64,000 bases of DNA from Streptomyces sennicomposti (GTDB lineage Bacteria > Actinomycetota > Actinomycetes > Streptomycetales > Streptomycetaceae), in contig NZ_JAIOAB010000030.1 of NCBI RefSeq assembly GCF_019890635.1, positions 1-64,000 of the forward strand. The letters run 5' to 3'. Below, one piece after another: positions 17,109-25,484 of this stretch. The notes under the pieces are model-generated. The model was not told the DNA's origin and searched no databases. It was given only the letters and a program-made list of their open reading frames with translations. Positions within the stretch are counted from its first letter, which is position 1. The number at the start of each line of letters is the position of its first letter. The translations under genes were made by a program, and so were the position numbers.

Positions 17109-18481
17109 TGAACGACTCTTCCTGGGGAGCGCCGCAGCAAGCCGGGTACTGGGGGCCCGCGGACGGTTCACCCGCCCAGGGGCCCGTTGCCGGAGGCCCC
17201 GCCCACGATGCGCCGCAGGGCGCCCGGCAGACTCGCCCCATGCCCATCGTGCCCGAGGTGCCCGCACACGGCGGTACCCAGGATGACGACCGGGGGGCCG
17301 TCCGCACGGACGGCCCTCTGTTCCGGGACGAGGCCCCGCAGCACCAGGGCGGCCGAGCCCCGCAGCCCCGGTCGTACGACCCGCGACAGCAGCAGCCGCA
17401 GCCCTACGCCGCGCAGCCGCACGCGTACGACACGCGGCACCCGGGCGGCCCGTACGGCATACCGGCCCAGCCGCAGCCGTACGAGATACCGCAGCACCAG
17501 CACGACCAGCAGCCGCAGTCACCGTCGCGGTCGCACCCGCAGCCGTACGAAGCGCCGCAGCCGCGGCCCTACGACACGCCGCAGACGCCGCCCGCCCACC
17601 GGACGGCGTCGCAGAATCCGGAGCCCATGCCCGACGCCCCGCAGCCGGCGCCCGCCCCGCAGAAGAAGAGCGCGGGCCGGGACCTCGGTGCTGCCATAGG
17701 AGTCGGTCTCGGGCTCGGCGTGGTGATCGTCGCCTCCCTGTTCATCGTCAAGGCGGTCTTCGTCGGCGTGATCGCCGTCGCGGTCGTCGTGGGCCTGTGG
17801 GAGCTGACCAGCCGCCTCCAGGAGCGCAAGGAGATCAAGGCGCCGCTGGTGCCGCTGGCCGTCGGCGGCGCCGCCATGGTGGTCGCCGGATACGTGCGCG
17901 ACGCCGAGGGCGCGTGGGTGGCGATGGCCCTGACCACGCTCGCGGTCCTGGTCTGGCGCATGACCCAGCCCCCCGAGGGCTACCTCAGGGACGTCACGGC
18001 GGGCGTCTTCGCCGCCTTCTACGTGCCGTTCCTGGCCACGTTCGTGGCGATGATGCTCACCGCGGACGACGGCCCGTACCGCGTGCTGACCTTCCTGATC
18101 CTCACGGTGGTCAGCGACACGGGCGCGTACGCCGTCGGCTGGCGCTTCGGCAAGCACAAGCTCGCCCCGCGCATCAGCCCCGGCAAGACCCGCGAGGGCC
18201 TGTTCGGCGCGGTCGCCTTCGCGATGGCCGCCGGCGCGCTGTGCATGCAGTTCCTGATCGACGACGGCGCCTGGTGGCAGGGCCTGCTCCTCGGCCTCGC
18301 GGTCGCGGCCAGCGCCACCCTCGGCGACCTCGGCGAGTCCATGATCAAGCGGGACCTGGGCATCAAGGACATGGGCACGCTGCTGCCGGGCCACGGCGGC
18401 ATCATGGACCGCCTCGACTCCCTCCTCCCCACGGCCCCGATCGCCTGGCTCCTCCTGGTGGCCTTCGTGGGCTCGGCCTGA
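17108..18481 (+). CDS. cdsA: Phosphatidate cytidylyltransferase (CDP-DAG synthase)
   Basis: CdsA makes CDP-diacylglycerol from phosphatidic acid and CTP, the branch point for phospholipids. The C-terminal 270 residues are an integral membrane domain of about eight segments ending with the family signature GDLGESMIKRDLGIKDMGT followed by LLPGHGGIMDRLDS. The N-terminal 190 residues are hydrophilic, rich in Gln, Pro, Tyr and Ala (repeated QPQPYE/YDT units) and probably disordered in the cytoplasm. Similar tails occur in other Streptomyces CdsA. It is coupled to frr. Confidence 0.95.
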   Translation: MNDSSWGAPQQAGYWGPADGSPAQGPVAGGPAHDAPQGARQTRPMPIVPEVPAHGGTQDDDRGAVRTDGPLFRDEAPQHQGGRAPQPRSYDPRQQQPQPYAAQPHAYDTRHPGGPYGIPAQPQPYEIPQHQHDQQPQSPSRSHPQPYEAPQPRPYDTPQTPPAHRTASQNPEPMPDAPQPAPAPQKKSAGRDLGAAIGVGLGLGVVIVASLFIVKAVFVGVIAVAVVVGLWELTSRLQERKEIKAPLVPLAVGGAAMVVAGYVRDAEGAWVAMALTTLAVLVWRMTQPPEGYLRDVTAGVFAAFYVPFLATFVAMMLTADDGPYRVLTFLILTVVSDTGAYAVGWRFGKHKLAPRISPGKTREGLFGAVAFAMAAGALCMQFLIDDGAWWQGLLLGLAVAASATLGDLGESMIKRDLGIKDMGTLLPGHGGIMDRLDSLLPTAPIAWLLLVAFVGSA

Positions 18482-18503
18482 TCCGCGGACCCCACACGTA
18501 AGA

Positions 18504-18534
18504 ACGAGCCCCCGCCGATCCGGTGGGGGCTCGT
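18504..18534 (+). terminator. Terminator after cdsA
   Basis: A 13-bp stem with one G-U pair (18504-18516 with 18522-18534) and a 5-base loop lies 22 bases after the cdsA stop. It ends the frr-cdsA unit before rlmN. Confidence 0.8.
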
Positions 18535-18607
18535 CTCACTCGGGCCACGCACGGCGCCCACCGGCCCGACCGGCCCACCCAAGTCGATCTGCGACACTGG
18601 ATGCACC

Positions 18608-19714
18608 ATGCCCAAGCCCGGAGAACTTACTTTCGTCGCCCCGCGCGGAGCCAAGAAGCCGCCGCGGCACCTTGCCGATCTGTCGCCTGCCGAGCGCAAG
18701 GAGGCCGTCGCCGCGATCGGTGAGAAGCCGTTTCGTGCCAAGCAGCTCTCGCAGCACTACTTCGCGCGGTACGCGCACGACCCCGAGCAGTGGACCGACA
18801 TCCCGGCCGGGTCGCGGGAGAAGCTGCGCGAGGCGCTGCTGCCCGAGCTGATGTCGGTCGTGCGGCATCTGTCGACCGACGCGGGCACCACCCGCAAGAC
18901 GCTGTGGCGGCTGTTCGACGGGACGCTGGTCGAGTCGGTGCTCATGCGCTACCCGGACCGGGTGACCATGTGCATCAGCTCGCAGGCCGGTTGCGGCATG
19001 AACTGCCCGTTCTGCGCGACCGGGCAGGCGGGCCTCGACCGCAATCTGTCGACCGCCGAGATCGTGCACCAGATCGTGGACGGCATGCGCGCCCTGCGCG
19101 ACGGCGAGGTGCCGGGCGGGCCGGCGCGGCTGTCCAACATCGTGTTCATGGGCATGGGCGAGCCGCTCGCCAACTACAAGCGCGTCGTCGGCGCCATCCG
19201 CGCCCTCACCGACCCCGAGCCCGACGGGCTCGGCCTGTCGCAGCGCGGCATCACCGTCTCCACCGTGGGCCTGGTCCCGGCGATCCACCGGTTCTCCGAC
19301 GAGGGCTTCAAGTGCCGGCTCGCCATCTCCCTGCACGCCCCCGACGACGAGCTGCGCGACACCCTCGTGCCCGTGAACACACGGTGGAAGGTGCGCGAGG
19401 TGCTGGACGCGGGCTTCGAGTACGCCGCGAAGTCCGGGCGCCGGCTCTCCATCGAGTACGCGCTGATCCGCGACATCAACGACCAGGCCTGGCGCGGCGA
19501 CCGGCTCGGCCGGCTGCTCAAGGGCAGGCCCGTGCACGTCAACTGCATCCCCCTCAATCCCACCCCCGGTTCCAAGTGGACCGCCTCGCGGCCCGAGGAC
19601 GAGAAGGCGTTCGTGGAGGCGATCGCCGCCCACGGGGTGCCGGTCACCATCCGGGACACCCGTGGCCAGGAGATCGACGGCGCCTGCGGTCAGCTGGCCG
19701 CCACCGAGCGGTAG
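18608..19714 (+). CDS. rlmN: Dual-specificity RNA methyltransferase RlmN
   Basis: RlmN is a radical-SAM enzyme that methylates C2 of A2503 in 23S rRNA and A37 in some tRNAs. The 368-residue protein has the CxxxCxxC cluster motif in CGMNCPFCATGQAG, the GMGEPLANY segment, and a conserved Cys in the C-terminal GACGQL that acts as the methyl-carrying residue. Length is full. The gene stands alone between the cdsA terminator and the thiamine operon. Confidence 0.96.
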   Translation: MPKPGELTFVAPRGAKKPPRHLADLSPAERKEAVAAIGEKPFRAKQLSQHYFARYAHDPEQWTDIPAGSREKLREALLPELMSVVRHLSTDAGTTRKTLWRLFDGTLVESVLMRYPDRVTMCISSQAGCGMNCPFCATGQAGLDRNLSTAEIVHQIVDGMRALRDGEVPGGPARLSNIVFMGMGEPLANYKRVVGAIRALTDPEPDGLGLSQRGITVSTVGLVPAIHRFSDEGFKCRLAISLHAPDDELRDTLVPVNTRWKVREVLDAGFEYAAKSGRRLSIEYALIRDINDQAWRGDRLGRLLKGRPVHVNCIPLNPTPGSKWTASRPEDEKAFVEAIAAHGVPVTIRDTRGQEIDGACGQLAATER

Positions 19715-19800
19715 GCCCCGGGGGCGACCACGGCCGCGGGCCGCAGGCGGTCGTACGGCGGCCGGGCGGTACTCTGAGCGCGTACACATCTTCATATTCC

Positions 19801-19890
19801 GACAGGGGAGCGCCACAGCGCTGAGAGTGCGGCACCGGCCGCAGACCCTCTGAACCTCGCCCAGGTCATTCTGGGTAGGAAGTTCGGTCA
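19801..19890 (+). promoter_or_regulatory. TPP (thi-box) riboswitch
   Basis: The thi-box core is visible in order: ACAGGGGAGCGCC (P1/P2 side), CTGAGAGTGCGGC (19821 onward), the P4/P5 element CAGACCCTCTGAACCTC, and the closing CCAGGTCATTCTGGGTAGGAAG. These match the TPP aptamer consensus (GGGG, CTGAGA, ACCCTTTGAACCTG, GGAAG). It lies just upstream of a thiamine-type ABC importer, so thiamine pyrophosphate should shut the operon off. Confidence 0.95.
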
Positions 19891-19906
19891 TCACTCGAGC
19901 TGTTGC

Positions 19907-19944
19907 GCCCTGCCCGGACATCCCCGCGGATGCCCGGGCAGGGC
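19907..19944 (+). terminator. Expression-platform hairpin of the TPP riboswitch
   Basis: An 11-bp outer stem (19907-19917 with 19934-19944), one mismatch and a 5-bp inner stem close on the loop CCGC. A pyrimidine-rich stretch follows. It lies between the aptamer and the thiB ribosome-binding site (AGGAGG at 19969-19974), fitting control by transcription termination. Confidence 0.7.
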
Positions 19945-19982
19945 CGCGTCTCTTCCTGGCCACCATCCAGGAGGAAAATCCA

Positions 19983-21059
19983 GTGCACACCAAGACGTTC
20001 GTCGCAGCCGCGGTCGGGCTGGGACTGGTCACGCTGTCCGCGTGCGGATCGTCCGGCGGCCAGAAGAGCGCCGCCGACTCCAAGACCGTGACCCTGGTCA
20101 GCCACGACTCGTGGAAGGCGTCCCAGAGCGTCATCACGGAGTTCGAGAAGTCCTCCGGCTACAAGGTCAAGGTCCTCATGGACGGCGACGCCGGGCAGGC
20201 CGTCAACAAGGCCATCCTCACCAAGGACCACCCGCAGGGCGACGTCTTCTTCGGCGTCGACAACACCCTCCTGTCCCGCGCCCTGGACAACGGCCTCTTC
20301 CAGCCCTACGAGGCGAAGGGCTCCGACCAGATCCAGCCGCAGTACCGGGCCGACGAGGCCAAGCACCGGGTCACCCCGATCGACACCGGCGACATCTGCG
20401 TCAACTACGACAAGAAGTACTTCGCCGACCACAAGCTGGCCCCGCCGGCCACCTTCGACGACCTGGTCGAGCCGCAGTACAAGAACCTCCTCGTCACCGA
20501 GGACGCCGCCGCCTCCTCGCCCGGCCTCGGCTTCCTGCTCGGCACCGCCGCCAAGTACGGCGACACCGGCTGGCAGGCGTACTGGAAGAAGCTGAAGGCC
20601 AACGGCGTCAAGGTCGTCTCCGGCTGGGAGCAGGCCTACGACCAGGAGTTCTCCGGCTCGGCCGGCGGGAAGAAGGCCAACGGCGACCGTCCGCTGGTCG
20701 TCTCCTACGCCTCCTCGCCGCCCGCCGAGGTCATCTACGCCAAGCCGCAGCCCAAGACCGCGCCCACCGGCGTCGCCGAGGGAACCTGCTTCCGCCAGGT
20801 CGAGTACGCCGGACTGCTCGCGGGCGCCGAGAACACCGAGGGCGGCAAGGCCTTCCTCGACTTCCTGGTCGGCAAGCGGTTCCAGGAGGACATGCCGCTG
20901 AACATGTTCGTCTACCCGGTGCGCCAAGGCGCCCGGGTCCCCGCGGAGTTCACCCAGTACGGCCCGCAGGCCAAGAACCCGGAGACCATGGCCCCCGGGA
21001 AGATCGCCGCCAACCGTGACCAGTGGGTCAAGTCGTGGACCTCGCTCGCGGTGAAGTGA
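19983..21059 (+). CDS. thiB: Thiamine ABC transporter substrate-binding lipoprotein
   Basis: This lipoprotein binds thiamine or a thiamine phosphate outside the membrane and passes it to ThiP. The signal peptide ends in the lipobox LSAC (Cys at about residue 20), followed by a Ser/Gly linker and a type-2 periplasmic-binding fold (TVTLVSHDSWKAS, GDVFFGVDNTLLSRAL, PIDTGDICVNYDKKYF) typical of ThiB. The GTG at 19983 has an AGGAGG site nine bases upstream. The TPP riboswitch and the following permease and ATPase genes support thiamine as the ligand; this is inferred from family and context. Confidence 0.93.
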   Translation: MHTKTFVAAAVGLGLVTLSACGSSGGQKSAADSKTVTLVSHDSWKASQSVITEFEKSSGYKVKVLMDGDAGQAVNKAILTKDHPQGDVFFGVDNTLLSRALDNGLFQPYEAKGSDQIQPQYRADEAKHRVTPIDTGDICVNYDKKYFADHKLAPPATFDDLVEPQYKNLLVTEDAAASSPGLGFLLGTAAKYGDTGWQAYWKKLKANGVKVVSGWEQAYDQEFSGSAGGKKANGDRPLVVSYASSPPAEVIYAKPQPKTAPTGVAEGTCFRQVEYAGLLAGAENTEGGKAFLDFLVGKRFQEDMPLNMFVYPVRQGARVPAEFTQYGPQAKNPETMAPGKIAANRDQWVKSWTSLAVK

Positions 21060-22711
21060 CCGGCCGGCGACGCCGCCGGCCGGGGAACGCGGCGCGGCTC
21101 GGCCTCATGGCCCTGCCCGTCGCGTTCTTCGCGGTGTTCTTCGCCTACCCGGTCGCCGCGATCGTCCGCCGCGGCCTACGGGTCGACGGCGCCTGGCAGT
21201 TCGGCAGGTTCGCCGACGTCCTCGGCGACCAGGGCATCCGGCACGTGCTGTGGTTCACCACCTGGCAGGCCCTCGCCTCCACCGCGCTCACCCTGCTCAT
21301 CGCGCTGCCCGGCGCCTACGTCCTGGCCCGCTTCGACTTCCCCGGCCGCCAAGTGCTGCGCGCCGTGGTCACCGTGCCGTTCGTGCTGCCCACCGTCGTC
21401 GTCGGCACCGCCTTCCTCGCCCTCCTCGGGCACGGCGGCCTCCTCGACCAGCTGTGGGGCGTACGCCTGGACACCACCGTGTGGGCGATCCTCCTCGCCC
21501 ACGTCTTCTTCAACTACGCCGTCGTGGTGCGCACCGTGGGCGGCCTGTGGGCGCAGCTCGACCCCCGGCAGGAGGAGGCCGCCCGGATGCTCGGCGCCTC
21601 GCCGCTGACCGCCTGGCGCAAGGTCACCCTGCCCGCGCTGGCCCCCGCCGTCGCCGCCGCCGCGCTCATGGTGTTCCTGTTCACCTTCACCTCCTTCGGC
21701 ATCGTGCAGATCCTCGGCGGCCCCGCCTTCTCCACCCTCGAAGTGGAGATCTACCGGCAGACCTCCGAGATCTTCGACCTGTCCACCGCCGCCGTCCTCA
21801 CCCTCGTCCAGTTCGCGGCCGTCGGCGCGATCCTCGCCGTGCACGCCTGGACCGTACGGCGCCGGGAGAGCGCGCTGAAGCTGGTGGACGCCGCCCTGAC
21901 CGCCCGCCGGCCGCGCGGCGCCGGACAGTGGGCGCTGCTCGCCGGAGTGCTCGCCACCATCGCGCTGCTGCTCCTGCTGCCGCTCGCCGTCCTCGTGCAA
22001 CGCTCCCTGACCGCACCCGGCTTCGGCTACTACCGGGCGCTCACCGACCCCGACGGCGGCGTCTTCCTCGTCGCCCCGATCACCGCCATCGGCACCTCCC
22101 TGTCCTACGCCGCCGCGGCCACCGCCATCGCCCTCGTGATCGGCTCCCTGGCCGCCGCCGCGCTCACCCGCCGGGACGCGGGACGCCTCGTCCGCGGCTT
22201 CGACGCGCTGCTGATGCTGCCGCTCGGCGTCTCCGCGGTGACCGTCGGCTTCGGCTTCCTCATCGCCCTGGACAAACCGCCGCTGGACCTGCGCCAGTCC
22301 TGGATCCTCGTCCCGCTCGCACAGGCCCTGGTCGGCGTGCCCTTCGTCGTACGGACCATGCTGCCCGTGCTGCGCGCGGTCGACGTACGGCTGCGGGAGG
22401 CGGCCGCCGTGCTCGGCGCGTCCCCGTGGCGGGTGTGGCGGGAGGTCGATCTGCCGATGGTGCGGCGGGCGCTGCTGGTCGCCGCCGGGTTCGCCTTCGC
22501 GGTCTCGCTCGGCGAGTTCGGGGCCACCGTGTTCATCGCGCGGCCCGACAACCCGACGCTGCCGGTCGCCGTGGCCCGGCTGCTGAGCCGCCCCGGCGAC
22601 CTCAACTACGGGCAGGCGATGGCCCTGTCCACGATCTTGATGGTGGTGTGTGCCGTGGCCCTGCTCCTGCTGGAGCGGCTGCGGACCGCCGACCGGAGCG
22701 GGGAGTTCTGA
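21056..22711 (+). CDS. thiP: Thiamine ABC transporter permease
   Basis: This 551-residue protein is a fused permease with two sets of about six membrane segments. Each half carries an EAA loop that contacts the ATPase: EEAARMLGASPLTAWRKVTL in the first and LREAAAVLGASPWRVWREV in the second. The fused arrangement is that of ThiP. The GTG at 21056 overlaps the thiB stop by four bases and precedes a basic N-terminus (TGRRRRRPG), consistent with N-in topology. It is coupled to thiQ. Confidence 0.93.
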   Translation: MTGRRRRRPGNAARLGLMALPVAFFAVFFAYPVAAIVRRGLRVDGAWQFGRFADVLGDQGIRHVLWFTTWQALASTALTLLIALPGAYVLARFDFPGRQVLRAVVTVPFVLPTVVVGTAFLALLGHGGLLDQLWGVRLDTTVWAILLAHVFFNYAVVVRTVGGLWAQLDPRQEEAARMLGASPLTAWRKVTLPALAPAVAAAALMVFLFTFTSFGIVQILGGPAFSTLEVEIYRQTSEIFDLSTAAVLTLVQFAAVGAILAVHAWTVRRRESALKLVDAALTARRPRGAGQWALLAGVLATIALLLLLPLAVLVQRSLTAPGFGYYRALTDPDGGVFLVAPITAIGTSLSYAAAATAIALVIGSLAAAALTRRDAGRLVRGFDALLMLPLGVSAVTVGFGFLIALDKPPLDLRQSWILVPLAQALVGVPFVVRTMLPVLRAVDVRLREAAAVLGASPWRVWREVDLPMVRRALLVAAGFAFAVSLGEFGATVFIARPDNPTLPVAVARLLSRPGDLNYGQAMALSTILMVVCAVALLLLERLRTADRSGEF

Positions 22712-23730
22712 TGCTGCTGAGGCTGGAAGCCGCCACCGTCCGCTTCGGCGGGCGGGCGGTGCTCGACGCCGTCGATCTGGCGGTCGCCGAGCACGAGATC
22801 GTGTGCGTGCTGGGCCCCAGCGGCAGCGGCAAGTCCACGCTGCTGCGCGCGGTGGCCGGACTCCAGCCGCTGGACTCGGGACGGGTGCTGCTCGACGGCC
22901 GCGACCAGGCGGCGGTGCCGGTGCACCGGCGCGAGGTCGGGCTGATGTTCCAGGACCACCAGCTCTTCCCGCAGCGCGACGTCGCCGGCAACGTCGGCTT
23001 CGGCCTGCGGATGCACGGCACGGCGAAGGACGAACGGGCCGCGCGCGTCCAGGAGTTGCTGGACCTGGTCGGGCTGCCCGGGGCCGGCGGCCGGGCCGTC
23101 GCCGCCCTGTCCGGCGGCGAACAGCAGCGCGTCGCGCTGGCCCGCGCGCTCGCCCCCCGGCCCCGGCTGCTGATGCTGGACGAGCCGCTCGGCCAGCTCG
23201 ACCGCACCCTGCGCGAACGCCTGGTGGTCGAACTGCGGGAGTTGTTCGGCCGGTTGGGCACCACCGTGCTCGCCGTCACCCACGACCAGGGCGAGGCCTT
23301 CGCGCTCGCCGACCGGGTCGTGGTGATGCGCGACGGCGAGATCGCCCAGTCCGGCACCCCGCTTCAGGTGTGGCAGCGCCCGGCGGACGCCTTCGTGGCC
23401 CGCTTCCTCGGCTTCGAGAACGTGGTCGAGGCGAGCGTCGAGGGACAGGTCGCGCTCACCCCCTGGGGCAAGGTGCCCGTCCCCGAGGGCTCCGCCGGGG
23501 GCGCCCGCACCCTCCTGGTCCGCCCGGCCGGCGTGCGCCTGGTCCCCGCCGGGGAGGGTCTGCGCTGCACGGTCGCCGCCCGCGCCTTCAAGGGCACCCA
23601 TGTCGCCGTCCACCTCCAGCCCGGGGACGCGCCGCGTCTGGAGGCGGCCTGCGCGCTGCGGTCGGCGCCGGAGGTCGGCGCCGAGGTGGGGGTGGAGTTC
23701 GACCCGGCCGACGTCGTCCTGCTGGGCTGA
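22711..23730 (+). CDS. thiQ: Thiamine ABC transporter ATP-binding protein
   Basis: This ATPase powers the importer. The 339-residue protein has Walker A GPSGSGKSTLL, Q-loop MFQDHQLFPQ, signature LSGGEQQRVALARAL, Walker B LLMLDEPLG and the H-loop VTHDQGEAFA. The last 100 or so residues form a TOBE-like domain, which makes it longer than Escherichia coli ThiQ and more like PotA/FbpC-type ATPases. The start overlaps the thiP stop (TGATG). Confidence 0.92.
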   Translation: MLLRLEAATVRFGGRAVLDAVDLAVAEHEIVCVLGPSGSGKSTLLRAVAGLQPLDSGRVLLDGRDQAAVPVHRREVGLMFQDHQLFPQRDVAGNVGFGLRMHGTAKDERAARVQELLDLVGLPGAGGRAVAALSGGEQQRVALARALAPRPRLLMLDEPLGQLDRTLRERLVVELRELFGRLGTTVLAVTHDQGEAFALADRVVVMRDGEIAQSGTPLQVWQRPADAFVARFLGFENVVEASVEGQVALTPWGKVPVPEGSAGGARTLLVRPAGVRLVPAGEGLRCTVAARAFKGTHVAVHLQPGDAPRLEAACALRSAPEVGAEVGVEFDPADVVLLG

Positions 23731-23803
23731 GCACGCCCGGTAGGTCAACGCCCGGGCAGCGCGCCGCCGTTCCGCCCACAGCGCCCACGGAGCGGGTCAA
23801 CGC

Positions 23804-23839
23804 CCGTGGCCCGCACCCTGCTTCGGGCGCGGGCCACGG
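23804..23839. terminator. Bidirectional terminator between convergent genes
   Basis: A perfect 11-bp stem (23804-23814 with 23829-23839) around a 14-base loop lies between the thiQ stop and the end of the oppositely oriented surface-protein gene. Confidence 0.65.
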
Positions 23840-23861
23840 ACGCGGTGCGTGAACGGCGCTG

Positions 23862-24599
23862 TCAGCGACCGCTGCCCGCACCGCGGCGGCGCATGCCGTA
23901 GAAGACGGCGCCACCGCCGACGACGACCAGGGCGACGGCGATGCCGACGATCAGCCCGGTGTTGGAACTCGCCCCGGTCTCCGCGAGGTTGGAGTCACCG
24001 GCCGCGGGCGAGGGGGCGTTGTCCACGGTGGTGCCCGCCGGGGCGGTGCCGCTCTGCGAGGGGGTCGGCGTCCCGGCCGCGGGCGTCGAGGGCGCCGCGG
24101 AGGTCGCCGGGGCCGACGGGGTCGCGGTGGCCGGCTGCGAGGGTGTGGCCGGCGTGGACGGGGTGGCCGGCGTGCTCGGGGTGGCCGGCGCGCAGGCGGC
24201 GGACGGGGTCCTCAGGTTCGGCTCGATGTCCGCGTCGACCAGCTTGCCGCCGGCCTTGACGTGGACGCGGTACTCGGCGTTCGGCTCCCAGGCCTCGGCG
24301 AAGGAGACCGTGGCGCCCTTGGCGGTGCCCTTGACCGTCTGCGGGATGCCGATCCGCTTCACGTCCGCGCCGTTGTTCTCCAGGAAGACGGTGACGACGG
24401 CCGGGGTGCCGGAGGCGTCCTTGTCGGTGACGACGATGACACCGTTGCCATCGAGGCACTTGGCCTCGGCGGAGAACTCGCTGATGTCGCAGGCGAGCGC
24501 GGTGCCCGCCGTGCCGAGGGCGACCGCGGCGGACGCGGCGGCGACCCCCAGGACGCGCAGGGGACGTGCGGTGCGGCGGGATATCGACAAGATGGCCAC
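23862..24599 (-). CDS. Sortase-anchored (LAETG) cell-surface protein
   Basis: The 245-residue product has a signal peptide (SRRTARPLRVLGVAAASAAVAL...ALA), a globular domain of about 115 residues with two Cys near its start (CDISEFSAEAKC) and one near its end, and a Thr/Pro/Ser-rich wall-spanning linker with TPSTPA repeats. It ends with LAETG, a membrane segment and RRR. LAxTG is the pattern used by class E sortases in streptomycetes, so the protein is probably linked to peptidoglycan. The GTG at 24599 follows GAAGGG. The role of the globular domain is not recognised. The sortase itself is not in the window. Confidence 0.88.
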   Translation of the reverse strand: MAILSISRRTARPLRVLGVAAASAAVALGTAGTALACDISEFSAEAKCLDGNGVIVVTDKDASGTPAVVTVFLENNGADVKRIGIPQTVKGTAKGATVSFAEAWEPNAEYRVHVKAGGKLVDADIEPNLRTPSAACAPATPSTPATPSTPATPSQPATATPSAPATSAAPSTPAAGTPTPSQSGTAPAGTTVDNAPSPAAGDSNLAETGASSNTGLIVGIAVALVVVGGGAVFYGMRRRGAGSGR

Positions 24600-24697
24600 T
24601 TTGCCCTTCACGGGAGGTGCGATTGCGGGGGGTGAAGGGGGTGTTGGGGCGGCCACCGGACGACGAGGAGTGCCCCGGCACCCCCAAGAGGCCCACA

Positions 24698-24751
24698 TCT
24701 ATAGGCGCTCGGTCAGCAGTGTCAACGCGCGTGTCCCCTATGGGCGTTGAC
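24698..24751 (-). promoter_or_regulatory. Promoter and inverted repeat upstream of the LAETG gene
   Basis: On the minus strand TTGACA (24720-24725) and TATAGA (24698-24703) are separated by 16 bases, a near-consensus promoter. GTCAACGC at 24721-24728 and GCGTTGAC at 24744-24751 form an 8-bp inverted repeat with a 15-base spacer that overlaps the -35 box and could be an operator. The rest of the 345-base gap (24600-24944) shows no gene. Confidence 0.7.
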
Positions 24752-24944
24752 TTTGCCCGTTCATTAACCGCCCGCATGTTTGGGCCCGTTGTGAACCGGT
24801 CCGATCCGGGCGGCTTGGCCGATCGGCCCCGCCCGGGCGCATCCCGCCCGGGCCGGAACGAATCCGTCCGGGGCGCCCCCCTCAGAACCGCCGCCGGGAC
24901 GCTCCCCTGGGTCACCCTGCACCGCCGCCAGGACGACCCTGGGG

Positions 24945-25352
24945 TCAGCCCTGCACCGCCGCCGGGTCCATCCACATGACCTCCCAGGTGTGCCCGTCGA
25001 GGTCGTCGAAGGAACGGCCGTACATGTGGCCGTAGTCCTGGACCTTGTCCGACGCCGTGCCGCCGGCCGCGACCGCCTTCTCGACCAGCTCGTCCACCTT
25101 CTCGCGGCTCTCGGCGCTCAGACAGATCAGCACCTCGCTGGTGCGGGTGGAGTCCGCGATCTCCTTGTCGGTGAAGTCGGCGTAGCGCTTCTTGCCGAGC
25201 AGCATGGCGATGATCGCGTCGCTGATGACGACGCAGGCGCAGTCGTCGGTGGAGAACTGCGGGTTGATCGTGTAGCCGAGGGCGGTGAAGAACTTCTTCG
25301 CCGCGGCCACGTCCTCGGTCGCCAGGTTCACGAAGATCATCTGCTGGTACAT
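24945..25352 (-). CDS. VOC (glyoxalase/bleomycin-resistance) family protein
   Basis: This 135-residue single-domain protein (MYQQMIFVNLATEDVAAAKKF) has the vicinal-oxygen-chelate pattern: an N-terminal strand/helix unit with FFTALGYTINPQFS and a C-terminal half ending DLDGHTWEVMWMDP, whose His and Glu are typical metal ligands. The family covers glyoxalases, dioxygenases and drug-binding proteins; nothing here tells which. It is probably transcribed alone. Confidence 0.88.
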   Translation of the reverse strand: MYQQMIFVNLATEDVAAAKKFFTALGYTINPQFSTDDCACVVISDAIIAMLLGKKRYADFTDKEIADSTRTSEVLICLSAESREKVDELVEKAVAAGGTASDKVQDYGHMYGRSFDDLDGHTWEVMWMDPAAVQG

Positions 25353-25484
25353 GGTGGGGTCGCTCCCGTCGTGGGTGGTGCCGTGCGTGCCGTGCGCAGG
25401 GGTAGACGGAGCGGGCCCGCGGAACTCATCGGCGGTCCGCGGATTTCTTCCGGCGCCTTTCCCGGGGCGTCCGGGACGGCCGCC

